A stretch of DNA of 22,413 bases from Alphaproteobacteria bacterium (GCA_019751935.1 JAIEMR010000086.1:1-22413); one strand, 5' to 3'; shown: positions 14,452 to 22,133, counted from the stretch's first letter. Notes: generated by a model not told the origin, from the sequence alone. Numbers and translations: made by a program.

Positions 14452-15435
14452 ATGACGGCGGTTGCAGTGAAAGAAAGTAAAAACCTTTATCAAGAAAAGG
14501 GCAGAGAGGTTGTTCTTGCAGAGGCAGCTGCATTGCAGCAGCTGGCTGAGTCCTTGAATGAAACTTTTGACGAAGCTATTGAAATGATTCGTGCAACTAA
14601 GGGTCACTTGATTGTAAGCGGCGTTGGAAAAAGTGGCCATGTTGGTAAGAAAATAGCGGCAACTTTTGCATCGACTGGACAGCCTTCTTTTTTCGTCCAC
14701 GCAGCAGAAGCCGGTCATGGTGACCTTGGAATGGTCACAAAGGATGATATCCTGTTATTGATCTCTTATTCCGGTGAGGCTAAAGAATTACACGCCATTA
14801 TTGACTATGCACATCGGTTTTCGATACCGATTATCGCTATTTGCGGAAAGCAAGCTTGTACTTTAACGAGAATAGCTAATCTTTCTTTGGTATTGCCGGA
14901 TGTAGGGGAGGCTTGCCCTATGGGATTAGCGCCAACCAATTCTACGACTTTAACAATGGCCTTAGGAGACGCGCTTGCTGTTGCTCTTTTAAGCAGTCGC
15001 GGCTTTTCTAAGCATGATTTTAAACTGTTTCACCCTGGTGGAAATTTGGGTCAGCAATTAAAGCAAGTTTCTGACTTTATGCACAAAGGGGAAAAGGTAC
15101 CGCTTGTAACAGAAAACACTCCTATGGGTGAATGCCTTGTTAAAATGACATACCATGGGTTTGGGTGTGTTGGCGTGTTAGATAGGGATGAAAAGCTTGT
15201 TGGCATTATAACAGATGGGGACTTGCGTCGGCATATGAGCTCTAAGCTATTGGAACAAACAGCAAGTGAAGTCATGACAAAAAACCCAGTAACTCTTAAG
15301 GAAGGTTTGTTAATGGCCGATGCTCTTGCGATTTTTGAGAAAAAATCAATTACGAGCTTATTTATCTTGGATGAAAACAGTAAAGTTTTAGGGCTGCTTC
15401 ATATTCACGATTGCCTTCGAAACAGTGTTGCATAA
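14452..15435 (+). CDS. kdsD: Arabinose-5-phosphate isomerase (KpsF/GutQ family)
   Basis: Interconverts ribulose 5-phosphate and arabinose 5-phosphate, the first step of Kdo synthesis. 327 residues. An N-terminal SIS domain (about 35-180) contains VSGVGKSGHVGKKIAATFAS at 55-74, HAAEAGHGDLG and ISYSGEAKEL, then FHPGGNLGQQL at 193-203. Two CBS domains follow (about 208-262, ending VGIITDGDLRRHM, and 272-326). Length and domains fit the family. In many alphaproteobacteria lptC-lptA-lptB follow; here rlmE follows after a structured gap. Confidence 0.95.
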   Translation: MTAVAVKESKNLYQEKGREVVLAEAAALQQLAESLNETFDEAIEMIRATKGHLIVSGVGKSGHVGKKIAATFASTGQPSFFVHAAEAGHGDLGMVTKDDILLLISYSGEAKELHAIIDYAHRFSIPIIAICGKQACTLTRIANLSLVLPDVGEACPMGLAPTNSTTLTMALGDALAVALLSSRGFSKHDFKLFHPGGNLGQQLKQVSDFMHKGEKVPLVTENTPMGECLVKMTYHGFGCVGVLDRDEKLVGIITDGDLRRHMSSKLLEQTASEVMTKNPVTLKEGLLMADALAIFEKKSITSLFILDENSKVLGLLHIHDCLRNSVA

Positions 15436-15446
15436 ATGTACCCAAA

Positions 15447-15530
15447 GTGTTTCAAAAAGCCGGGCAGGCGTTTGAGGACCCGGGAGCGGAGTGTATATGA
15501 AATACATGAGCACCAAAAATCCCGAAACAC
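15447..15530. repeat. GC-richer structured element in the kdsD-rlmE gap
   Basis: A non-coding 84-bp block with nested inverted repeats: GTGTTTC (15447-15453) with GAAACAC (15524-15530) outside, CCGGG (15460-15464) with CCCGG (15479-15483) inside, and TGTAT (15492-15496) with ATACA (15502-15506). It is visibly richer in G and C than the flanks and does not look like coding sequence. It could be a dispersed palindromic repeat or an RNA leader of rlmE. Confidence 0.45.
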
Positions 15531-15564
15531 AACGAACCCGGAATTTGAAACAGGAAGGGTATAG

Positions 15565-16260
15565 ATGTCGAAAGATTCTTTTCGAAACAAAAACGGTAAA
15601 GTTACTTTAAAAAACCGAAAACAAAGGACAGATTCTTCGCGTCGTTGGCTTATTCGCCAGCTCAATGATCCTTACGTGCAGCAAGCTCAATCTTTGGGTT
15701 ATCGCTCCAGAGCTGCCTTTAAAATATTGGATATAGATCAAAAATTTAAACTTTTTAAATCAGGTGCCATTGTGGTTGACCTTGGCGCTGCGCCTGGTGG
15801 TTGGACGCAGGTAGCTTTAAAAAAAGTAGGGGACAAGGGGCAAGTTGTAGCCATTGATCTGCAGGAAATAGAGCCTATTACGGGCGCACACATCCTGCAA
15901 GGCGACTTTATGGACGAAGAGATGACCCAGCAACTCTTATCTTCCCTTCCTTCTAAGGTTGATGTAGTCCTAAGTGATATGGCAGCACCAGCCTCTGGCA
16001 TGACGGATGTGGATCACATTCGCATTATGGCGCTTGTTGAAATGGTGTTTGAGTTTTGCTTTTTAGCCTTAAAGCCAAAAGGGTCCATGGTTGCCAAGGT
16101 TTTGCGGGGCGGAACGGAAACCAAATTGCTTCAACAATTTAAAAAATGCTTTACCAAGGTCGTTCATTTTAAACCTCCATCCAGCCGGGCGGATTCTGCT
16201 GAAATGTATTTAGTTGCAACGGGCTTTAGGCCAGAGAAAAAAGAAGTTTTAAGCGATTAA
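15565..16260 (+). CDS. rlmE: 23S rRNA (U2552-2'-O)-methyltransferase RlmE/FtsJ
   Basis: Methylates U2552 in the ribosomal A-loop using S-adenosylmethionine. 231 residues, slightly longer than E. coli (209) because of a basic N-terminal extension. The catalytic tetrad K-D-K-E is visible: Lys53 (RSRAAFKI), Asp138 (LSDMAAP), Lys178 (MVAKVLRGG) and Glu213 (SAEMYLVA). The SAM site is VVDLGAAPGGWTQVA at 70-84. ATG at 15565 with AGGAAGGG upstream. Its end overlaps the convergent thiY remnant by 12 bp. Confidence 0.96.
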   Translation: MSKDSFRNKNGKVTLKNRKQRTDSSRRWLIRQLNDPYVQQAQSLGYRSRAAFKILDIDQKFKLFKSGAIVVDLGAAPGGWTQVALKKVGDKGQVVAIDLQEIEPITGAHILQGDFMDEEMTQQLLSSLPSKVDVVLSDMAAPASGMTDVDHIRIMALVEMVFEFCFLALKPKGSMVAKVLRGGTETKLLQQFKKCFTKVVHFKPPSSRADSAEMYLVATGFRPEKKEVLSD

Positions 16261-17243
16261 TTCGTGCTTTCTTAAAAAAGCCTTTAAAGGACCGATGCGG
16301 GGATTAGTTGTTTCTAATTTTTGAACCTCAAACAAATCAATAATATTCTTCCATTCTTGATGGTTAATGGGTGTATCTAACTCAGATTTATGATTGATAA
16401 AAATTTTCCAAGCCTCATCAGGATAGGTTTTTAAAAATTCACGAGATTTTTGAAGGGCTCTTAAAAGCTTATCTTGAATTTCAGCAGGAACTTTTGAATG
16501 GCTGACTAAAATCATGGCTGCAAAGGTTGGAATGCCAATCTCTTCAAAAGGATAAACGAGAAAATCTTGAATATGGCTTTTTAAGTCGGCGACTTCATAA
16601 GGTTGATAAATATTTGTAACCGCATCGACTTGACCTGATATAAACGTTGTCATCAGTCCTTGCCGCGTGTAAATAAGATCAACTTCATCAAGCTTAATAT
16701 TTTGTTTTTCTAAAATTTCCTTTAACACAGCTGCTGAAAAGCCAACTCCGCTGCTGCAATGGCCAATACGTTTTCCTTTTAATTCCGACAAAGGCACACG
16801 GCTTATAAAGACCTCTAGAGGTTTGGCACGATAGTACACAATGCGTTCAAATCCAATCCTTTTGCCGTTTGAATCAAAAGCTGAGGTTCATTCGTTATGG
16901 CAAAATCAACATTTTTGGCCGATACTTGCTTGCAGCCTTCTAAAGATCCGATAGAACCGATAAGGGTTACATCTAATCCTTCATCTTTAAAAAATCCCTT
17001 TTCAATGCCAATGATCAAAGGAGCATGGTGTGGGTTCAAAAGCCAGTCTAAAGAGATTTTAACGGGCGTGAGGGCCATAACAGAGGAAGAGAGTGCAATG
17101 GTCATAACGAGAGTTTTAAATAAACTAAAAATCCCTGGATCGCCACCCGCCACGCAAGCTCGCGATCGCGATGACGTTATCTTTTTCGTCATTGCGAGGA
17201 GCATAGCGACGTGGCAATCCAGAAATATATTGAATAGATTCAT
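16249..17243 (-). pseudogene. thiY: ThiY-like NMT1/THI5 substrate-binding protein, frameshifted
   Basis: Periplasmic binding protein of a thiamine-precursor ABC transporter, broken into two frames. The 5' part (17243-16815) carries SLDWLLNPHHAPLIIGIEKGFFKDEGLDV-type sequence and stops after CTIVPNL. The 3' part (16839-16249) resumes with KPLEVFISRVPLSELKGKRIG and holds YQPYEVADL and IGIPTFAAMILV. Restoring one C in the AACC at about 16820 gives IVPNPLEVFISR and a single continuous protein, so a one-base deletion is likely. Between residues 8 and 38 of the 5' frame, the coding sequence runs through a palindromic element (17135-17222) that separates MNLFNIF from SLFKTLVMTIALSSSVMA, the rest of a signal peptide. 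Last gene of thiZ-thiX-thiY. Confidence 0.85.
17135..17222. repeat. Palindromic repeat element inside thiY
   Basis: 88-bp imperfect inverted repeat. The left arm 17135-17176 begins CTGGATCGCCAC and ends GATGACG; the right arm 17187-17222 begins CGTCATTGCGAGG and ends GTGGCAATCCAG; the loop between is T-rich. It is GC-rich in an AT-rich setting. The arm sequence (CGTCATTGCGAGGAGC, GACGTGGCAATCCAG) resembles dispersed repeats I know from several alphaproteobacterial genomes, including Rickettsiales. No second copy is seen in this window. Confidence 0.85.
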
Positions 17244-17258
17244 CTTAAATACTCGTTT

Positions 17259-17996
17259 CTAAGAAGGGGGTGAAGGCCAAAAGACCAGTTTTCTTTCCAA
17301 AAGGGTAACGCCCTTATTGAGAGCAAAAGTCATTAGGGTAATGCAGACAATACAAGCAAACATCAATTCAATTTGAAGGCGGCCGTGGCTTAGCATGATT
17401 AAATACCCAAGGCCTGAGCTTGCGCCAATCCAATCGGCAGCAAGGACGGTTAAAGGAGCATGAATTGCTGCAAGACGAATGCCTGACATTAAAGAGGGAA
17501 GGGCTGCCGGCAGGCGTATATATCGTAAGGTTGCTTTTTTATTTGCGCCCATAATAGAGGCCATATCCAGCCAGTTGGGTGGAGAGCGTTTTAAGCCATC
17601 CAAAAGACAAACTGTAATGGGGAAATAGCAAGACAAACAAATCACAATCAGCTTTGGCGTGAATCCAAATCCACACCAAATCAAGAGAACCGGCATTAAC
17701 ACAAAAGGCGGGGTGGATTGTAATGTTAAAAGGATAGGTTTTATAAGCGGTTTTAAGCGGTCAAAATAATCTAATAAAATAGCGCTTAAGGTTCCAAGAA
17801 GGGCCGCCAAGCTAAGACCAATGATAATTTCTGCTGCACTGATAAATGTATGCTTTAGTAAAAGCCTATGATTTTCTATAAGACTGCTGGCAATAAGGGT
17901 GGGAGACGGCAGAATATAGGCAGGGATATCTGAAAGATTTACGCCCAGTTGCCATAGGCTGAGCAGAAAAAATAAAGCGATAAGTTTTTTAATCAT
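17259..17996 (-). CDS. thiX: ABC transporter permease, thiamine-precursor type (ThiX-like)
   Basis: Inner-membrane permease of the TPP-regulated transporter. 245 residues with about six hydrophobic segments and the BPD_transp_1 layout: SDIPAYILPSP near the N-terminus, STPPFVLMPVLLIWCGFG in the middle, and the cytoplasmic EAA-type loop MGANKKATLRYIRLPAALP at 149-167 that contacts the ATPase. It belongs to the NitT/TauT-like permease group; the riboswitch and the ThiY-like neighbour give the substrate class (probably HMP or a formylaminopyrimidine). The gene appears intact. No clear Shine-Dalgarno; it starts 14 bp after thiZ. Confidence 0.88.
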   Translation of the reverse strand: MIKKLIALFFLLSLWQLGVNLSDIPAYILPSPTLIASSLIENHRLLLKHTFISAAEIIIGLSLAALLGTLSAILLDYFDRLKPLIKPILLTLQSTPPFVLMPVLLIWCGFGFTPKLIVICLSCYFPITVCLLDGLKRSPPNWLDMASIMGANKKATLRYIRLPAALPSLMSGIRLAAIHAPLTVLAADWIGASSGLGYLIMLSHGRLQIELMFACIVCITLMTFALNKGVTLLERKLVFWPSPPS

Positions 17997-18010
17997 GATG
18001 GATGGTTTTT

Positions 18011-18730
18011 TTAGGAATAAAGAGAACTTAAAAAGACACTAGCCTCTTGCCATAGGTGCAAATCATGCATGGCTCTGGGTGCGGAAATCTCTTGAAGGAT
18101 TGTTTGGATATGAGGTTCTGTAACTAAGGTTGCAGCTGCTGGAAAGCCCTTTAGGATATAGATCTGATTTGAAAGACGAATAACTTCGCTAATATCATGG
18201 GTGACTAGTAAAACCGTTTTTCCTTTAAGGACCGTTACTGCGTAATCTTGTAGCTCACAGCGCGTTTTAGAATCAAGTGCGGCAAAGGGTTCATCCATTA
18301 GGACAATTTCGCGGTCTTCCATTAAGGTTCTAGCTAAGGCAACGCGTTGTCTCATGCCCATGGAGAGCTGATGGGGATAAAAGTTAGCGAATTTTTGAAG
18401 GCCCACTTTAGTTAAAATCTCAAGAGCCTTGGCATAATTTCTGGTTTGACCCCGTAATCTTTCACCCAAGACTACATTTTCGATTACTTTTGCCCAAGGC
18501 AAAAGAAGGTCAGTTTGCGCCATGTAACTAAAGGAAGCCGTTGAACTTGTGGTGTTTTGTCCATTAAGGCCTAAAAGAGATTTAAGAAGCGTCGTTTTGC
18601 CAACACCGCTTTGGCCTATTAGACAGGTCCAATCCTGCTTTTTTAAAAGAAGAGTTTGTTTTTTTAAAACGTGAGAAGACTCATAAAAGAAATCTTCAAT
18701 TTGAAACTGATAATAATCTACTCTTTCCAC
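18011..18730 (-). CDS. thiZ: ABC transporter ATPase, thiamine-precursor type (ThiZ-like)
   Basis: ATPase that powers import through the ThiX-like permease. 239 residues from GTG at 18730-18728, with GGAGG four bases upstream. A frame extension to an ATG at 18793 runs through the riboswitch aptamer and is rejected. Motifs: Walker A GQSGVGKTT (39-47), Q-loop YMAQTD (Gln72), signature LSMGMRQR (122-129, Met in place of the first Gly of LSGG), Walker B VLMDEP with Asp146-Glu147, and H-loop VTHD (His178). First gene of thiZ-thiX-thiY and controlled by the TPP riboswitch. The gene appears intact although its binding-protein partner is broken. Confidence 0.9.
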   Translation of the reverse strand: MERVDYYQFQIEDFFYESSHVLKKQTLLLKKQDWTCLIGQSGVGKTTLLKSLLGLNGQNTTSSTASFSYMAQTDLLLPWAKVIENVVLGERLRGQTRNYAKALEILTKVGLQKFANFYPHQLSMGMRQRVALARTLMEDREIVLMDEPFAALDSKTRCELQDYAVTVLKGKTVLLVTHDISEVIRLSNQIYILKGFPAAATLVTEPHIQTILQEISAPRAMHDLHLWQEASVFLSSLYS

Positions 18731-18816
18731 AATCCCTCCGCCGGTGCTAGCCGAATCAGGTTCTAAGAGTTGAGCGTTTGCTCTCTCAGCCATCCGTTAA
18801 AGAGGCACCCCTTGTG
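18728..18816 (-). promoter_or_regulatory. TPP riboswitch (THI element)
   Basis: The conserved THI core is present on the minus strand: AAGGGGTGCC at the 5' end, GGCTGAGAGAG (CTGAGA at 18789-18784), then TTAGAACCTGATTCGGC, and ACCGGCGGAGGGA at the 3' end. P1 can form between CACAA (18816-18812) and TTGTG (18732-18728). The Shine-Dalgarno GGAGG and the thiZ GTG start both lie in the 3' strand of the aptamer, so TPP binding should block initiation directly. Part of the 3' aptamer is therefore translated. Confidence 0.95.
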
Positions 18817-18830
18817 TTCATGTGTTTCTG

Positions 18831-18857
18831 TCTATAGTGGTTAGTGGGTTTTGTCAA
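18831..18857 (-). promoter_or_regulatory. Promoter of the riboswitch-controlled thi operon
   Basis: Minus-strand TTGACA (18857-18852) is 15 bases from TATAGA (18836-18831). The start point would lie about 10 bases before the aptamer, leaving a minimal leader. The spacer is shorter than ideal. Confidence 0.6.
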
Positions 18858-18973
18858 TAAAGTTTTTTTGAAAGAACTAGATTATTTTGTTAGATTTCTG
18901 GTATCTAGTTTTACTGAGGGTGATTCATTTTAAGATTCTGATTACTTTATTTAATTTTTATTAAATTTAAATC

Positions 18974-19150
18974 TTAAAGCACTATCCCCACCCAATTTCT
19001 CGCCCACCGAAAAGGGTGGGGGGAGTGCCCTCTCACCGTAATGGCAAAAAAGGCATACCTCTCCCATCCAGGCTTTTTCCCACTTAAAAAACCTGTCAAG
19101 CCCTTCACCAGAAATAAACGTCTATGGATAGCACTTCCTATCCTACGCAT
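18974..19150. repeat. GC-richer block open on both strands, possible dispersed repeat
   Basis: Within the 450-bp gap between the thi promoter and rluA, this block differs in composition from its AT-rich flanks. The minus strand has a 58-codon frame from ATG 19150 (MRRIGSAIHRRLFLVKG... to a final NWVGIVL). The plus strand has a frame open from 18977 to the TAA ending at 19171, with ATG at 19040 (MAKKAYLSHPGFFPLKKP...). Neither has a Shine-Dalgarno. Hairpins include CCCACC-GGTGGG (19012-19029) and GGATAG-CTATCC (near 19125). A remnant of a repeat or an RNA gene is more likely than a protein gene. I see nothing further in 19172-19266. Confidence 0.35.
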
Positions 19151-19266
19151 TGAAATAGGTTTTATTTTTTAAATGTCAAGAGAGGGCATAAAATTCTCTC
19201 CAACATTTTCATTTCTCTTTGCTGATCTAATGCAGTAAAGTTCTTAAAACTCAGTTAGGTTGGCCC

Positions 19267-19950
19267 ATGACAGTTGAAGAACTTTTAGAGCGTATTCTTT
19301 ATAGGGATGCGATGATGCTTGTGTTAAATAAACCCGCAGGGATTGCGGTGCATCCGGGTCTTGGCAAAAAACAAAATCTCCAAAGTTTTTTTGAGGATCT
19401 TAAGTTTGGACTTCCAAACCCGCCAGCATTAGCGCACCGCCTTGATGCAGCCACTAGTGGTTGCCTTGTTTTGGGGCGTCATCGTCAGGCGTTGAATAGA
19501 CTTGGTGATATGTTTGCAAACGGCAAAATTGAAAAAACCTATTGGGCTGTTGTAAAGGGCAGGCCAAAGGAAACAGAGGGGCGGATCGACATTCCTCTTG
19601 CTAAACAATCAACTCATTCTCATCGTTGGTGGATGAAGGCAGACCCGAGTGGACAAACAGCTGTTACGGATTATAAGGTCTTAGGCGGGACTGAAGATTT
19701 AACTTGGCTAGAGCTAAAACCACTAACGGGTCGTACTCATCAACTGCGCGTTCATTGTCAGGCCATGGGATGGCCTATTTTGGGCGATATGATTTATGGG
19801 GATGATGCAGCTGATTTTGATGCTCTTCATTTACACGCCAGAGCAATTCAGATTCCTCTTTATCCCAAAAAGGATCCTGTTTTGGTAATGGCTCCACCAC
19901 CTGCTCATATGGAAAAAACATTGACTCTTTGCGGATGGGCTGCCTACTAG
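19267..19950 (+). CDS. RluA-family pseudouridine synthase
   Basis: Isomerises uridine to pseudouridine in rRNA or tRNA. 227 residues. The catalytic motif HRLDAATSG at 57-65 holds the nucleophile Asp60; other family motifs are VLNKPAGIAVHPG (19-31), EKTYWAVVKG (89-98) and GRTHQLRVHC (155-164). No N-terminal S4 domain, so it is closer in layout to RluA than to RluC or RluD. The exact target uridine cannot be told from the sequence. Confidence 0.92.
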   Translation: MTVEELLERILYRDAMMLVLNKPAGIAVHPGLGKKQNLQSFFEDLKFGLPNPPALAHRLDAATSGCLVLGRHRQALNRLGDMFANGKIEKTYWAVVKGRPKETEGRIDIPLAKQSTHSHRWWMKADPSGQTAVTDYKVLGGTEDLTWLELKPLTGRTHQLRVHCQAMGWPILGDMIYGDDAADFDALHLHARAIQIPLYPKKDPVLVMAPPPAHMEKTLTLCGWAAY

Positions 19951-19967
19951 AATAGCCTTATTTTCGC

Positions 19968-19995
19968 TTGACCGTTCTAAGGTTGTTTATAATAA
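19968..19995 (+). promoter_or_regulatory. Candidate promoter of the SDR gene
   Basis: TTGACC at 19968-19973 and TAATAA at 19990-19995, with a 16-base spacer (an overlapping TATAAT at 19988 has a 14-base spacer). It lies about 40 bases before the ATG at 20037. Confidence 0.5.
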
Positions 19996-20036
19996 TTACT
20001 TTGGATTTTCGCTTTTTTATAAAGGTTTTCTAAAAA

Positions 20037-20885
20037 ATGTCAAAAACTTGGTTTATTACGGGGTGCTCTACAGGGTTTGGGCGCGCTTTGACAGAGGAGC
20101 TCTTAAAATCAACAGACGCCCAAGTTGTGGCAACAGCCCGTGATATTGAGACCTTAGTTGACCTAAAGCAAGCTTATAAAAATCGCCTTTTAACATCTGT
20201 ATTGGATGTCAGAAACCCGAATCATATCGTTGATAGTGTTAAACATGCCCTTGACAAATTTGGACGGATTGATGTTCTGGTCAATAACGCAGGTTATGGC
20301 ATTGGAGGCGTTCTTGAAGAATGTTCAATGCAATCAATTCGTGATGTTTTTGACACCAATGTATTTGGGCTGATGGAAATGACAAAGGCTGTCTTACCAA
20401 CAATGCGTTCCCAAAAATGTGGTCATATTTTTAATTTTTCTTCTATAGCGGGCCTTGTGGGGATAGCCGGAATAAGTGTCTACAATGGTAGCAAGTTCGC
20501 TGTTGAAGGAGTGTCAGAGGCGTTATCTGAAGAAATAGCTCCGTTTGGGATTAAAGTGACGATTATTGAACCGGGCCCTTTTCGAACAGAATTTTTTGGT
20601 AAGGCTTATGATATGGCGCCAGAAAATCTTGCTTATAAATCAACTATAGGATCACAAGTTCGCCATTATCGTAAAGAAGCCCATAAAAATCAGATTGGCG
20701 ATCCGGTTAAAGCGGTGCAGATTATCATTCAGATTGCAGAAATGAAAGAACCGCCTTTGAGGATGATTTTAGGAAATATTGCTATGGATACAATGTTGCA
20801 AAAAATCAAAACTCAAAATGATGATTTTATTAAAAACGAGGCTTTAAGTCGCTCTGCTGATTACGATTGTAAAGAGGCCGCATAG
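20037..20885 (+). CDS. Short-chain dehydrogenase/reductase (classical SDR)
   Basis: NAD(P)-dependent oxidoreductase of unknown substrate. 282 residues with the classical SDR signature: cofactor motif TGCSTGFG at 8-15, NNAGYG at 83-88, catalytic Ser at 135-136 (FNFSSIAGL), and YNGSK with Tyr149 and Lys153, followed by EPGPFRTEFF. The long C-terminal part and the sequence MSKTWFITGCSTGFGRAL place it with the common oxidoreductase/SDR group annotated only generally. It is probably a monocistronic gene with its own promoter; the neighbours do not indicate a pathway. Confidence 0.92.
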   Translation: MSKTWFITGCSTGFGRALTEELLKSTDAQVVATARDIETLVDLKQAYKNRLLTSVLDVRNPNHIVDSVKHALDKFGRIDVLVNNAGYGIGGVLEECSMQSIRDVFDTNVFGLMEMTKAVLPTMRSQKCGHIFNFSSIAGLVGIAGISVYNGSKFAVEGVSEALSEEIAPFGIKVTIIEPGPFRTEFFGKAYDMAPENLAYKSTIGSQVRHYRKEAHKNQIGDPVKAVQIIIQIAEMKEPPLRMILGNIAMDTMLQKIKTQNDDFIKNEALSRSADYDCKEAA

Positions 20886-20916
20886 TAATTTGTAGGGATT
20901 TCTATTTTCTTGTAGA

Positions 20917-20946
20917 TAGACTATACATCCTATAAACTAACAAGGC
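20917..20946 (+). promoter_or_regulatory. Weak candidate promoter of the MotB/OmpA-like gene
   Basis: TATAAA at 20941-20946 with TTCTTG at 20917-20922 (18-base spacer), 25 bases before the ATG at 20971. Consensus match is modest. Confidence 0.3.
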
Positions 20947-20970
20947 AAAGTCTATTAAAGAGTATTTGTA

Positions 20971-22026
20971 ATGTTTTCTAGTTCCCGTCGTCATCGTCAC
21001 TCCCCCTTAGACATTTGGCCAGGGTTTGTTGATGCTTTAGCCACTTTATTAATGGTTATAATTTTTGTGCTGATGACTTTTGTTGTGGCGCAATTATACT
21101 TAACGGATGCCCTTAGTAATAAGGATGAGGCCTTATCAAATCTTTCTAAAAAACTGGATATATTAACATTAGCTTTGGGAGAAGAGAAAAAGCAAAACCA
21201 AGAGCAAAAAGAAAAAAACTTTAACCTTAACAATTTACTTGAGGCTCTTAAGCAGCAACTTGCTGCATTACAGAACGATTTAGACCTTTCTCAAACCGAA
21301 AAAGATAAGGCCCTTGAAAAGAATCAATCCTTACTGTCTCAGATTGCAGAATTGACAGTTCAGTTGAAAAAATTGAACGATTCTTTAGCCACAAGCGAAG
21401 ATCTGCACAAAGAAAAAGATACAAATCTAAAAAGCTTAAAAGAAAAATTAAATGCAACTTTGGCTGAGAAAATTGAAGAACTTAAAAAATTAAATGAAGA
21501 GCTTCAAGCCTTAAAGGCTGCCAATGCTGATTTGCTGACTGAACAAGACAAAAATAAGCAATTCACCAGACTTGGACAGTTTAGGTCTGAATTCTTTTTA
21601 AAATTAAAACAAGCTATTGGCAACCGTTCCGACATGCGGATTGTAGGGGACAGATTTGTGTTCCAGTCCGAAGTTCTCTTTGAAAAAGCATCTGCTGAAT
21701 TAGGGGAAGAGGGGAAAAAGAAATTGGATCAATTGGCAGGGGCTTTGAAAGAAATTTCAAACAAAATTCCAACAGATTTAAGTTGGGTGCTTCGCGTGGA
21801 TGGACACACTGATCGCTTGCCAATCCACAATCAGCAGTTTCCATCGAACTGGGAATTGTCTTCAGCCAGAGCCATTTCCGTTGTTAAATATTTAATTGAA
21901 AAAGGCATTGATTCAAAACATCTGGTTGCAGCAGGCTTTGGTGAATATCAACCTCTCGCAGCAGGAGAACTAGAGCAAGATTTGGCAAAGAATAGACGAA
22001 TTGAATTTAAACTAGATCAGCGTTAA
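20971..22026 (+). CDS. MotB/OmpA-like peptidoglycan-binding membrane protein
   Basis: 351 residues. A short basic cytoplasmic end (SSSRRHRH) precedes a single membrane helix at about 19-44 with Asp21 near its start (DIWPGFVDALATLLMV), like the proton-carrying Asp of MotB. A long coiled coil follows (about 48-198, rich in Lys, Glu, Leu and Gln). The C-terminal OmpA-like domain (about 222-351) has VDGHTDRLPI at 276-285, NWELSSARAISVV, AAGFGEYQPLA and NRRIEFKL. Such proteins are common in alphaproteobacteria next to a MotA/ExbB-like channel gene, but no partner is in the window. It is not a canonical flagellar MotB, because no motility genes are nearby and the coil is unusually long. Confidence 0.88.
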   Translation: MFSSSRRHRHSPLDIWPGFVDALATLLMVIIFVLMTFVVAQLYLTDALSNKDEALSNLSKKLDILTLALGEEKKQNQEQKEKNFNLNNLLEALKQQLAALQNDLDLSQTEKDKALEKNQSLLSQIAELTVQLKKLNDSLATSEDLHKEKDTNLKSLKEKLNATLAEKIEELKKLNEELQALKAANADLLTEQDKNKQFTRLGQFRSEFFLKLKQAIGNRSDMRIVGDRFVFQSEVLFEKASAELGEEGKKKLDQLAGALKEISNKIPTDLSWVLRVDGHTDRLPIHNQQFPSNWELSSARAISVVKYLIEKGIDSKHLVAAGFGEYQPLAAGELEQDLAKNRRIEFKLDQR

Positions 22027-22133
22027 ATTATTATTCGTTTAAAAATAATCGCATTTATAATTTAATTAAAGTATTGAAATTAAATAAATCCTGTTTTATA
22101 GATTCGATAATATTTCTTTTCTGAGTTATTTAA

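Noticed and set aside
15405..15665. Minus-strand open frame of 86 codons
   Set aside because: It crosses the kdsD end, the structured gap and the rlmE start on the opposite strand; low-complexity aromatic composition and no ribosome site.
16897..17262. Plus-strand open frame of 121 codons
   Set aside because: It is antisense to thiY, has no family resemblance and is kept open by the coding strand and the palindromic element.
18731..18793. Upstream ATG start for thiZ
   Set aside because: The extension is the open-by-chance translation of the TPP aptamer; GTG 18730 follows the GGAGG and matches ThiZ N-termini.
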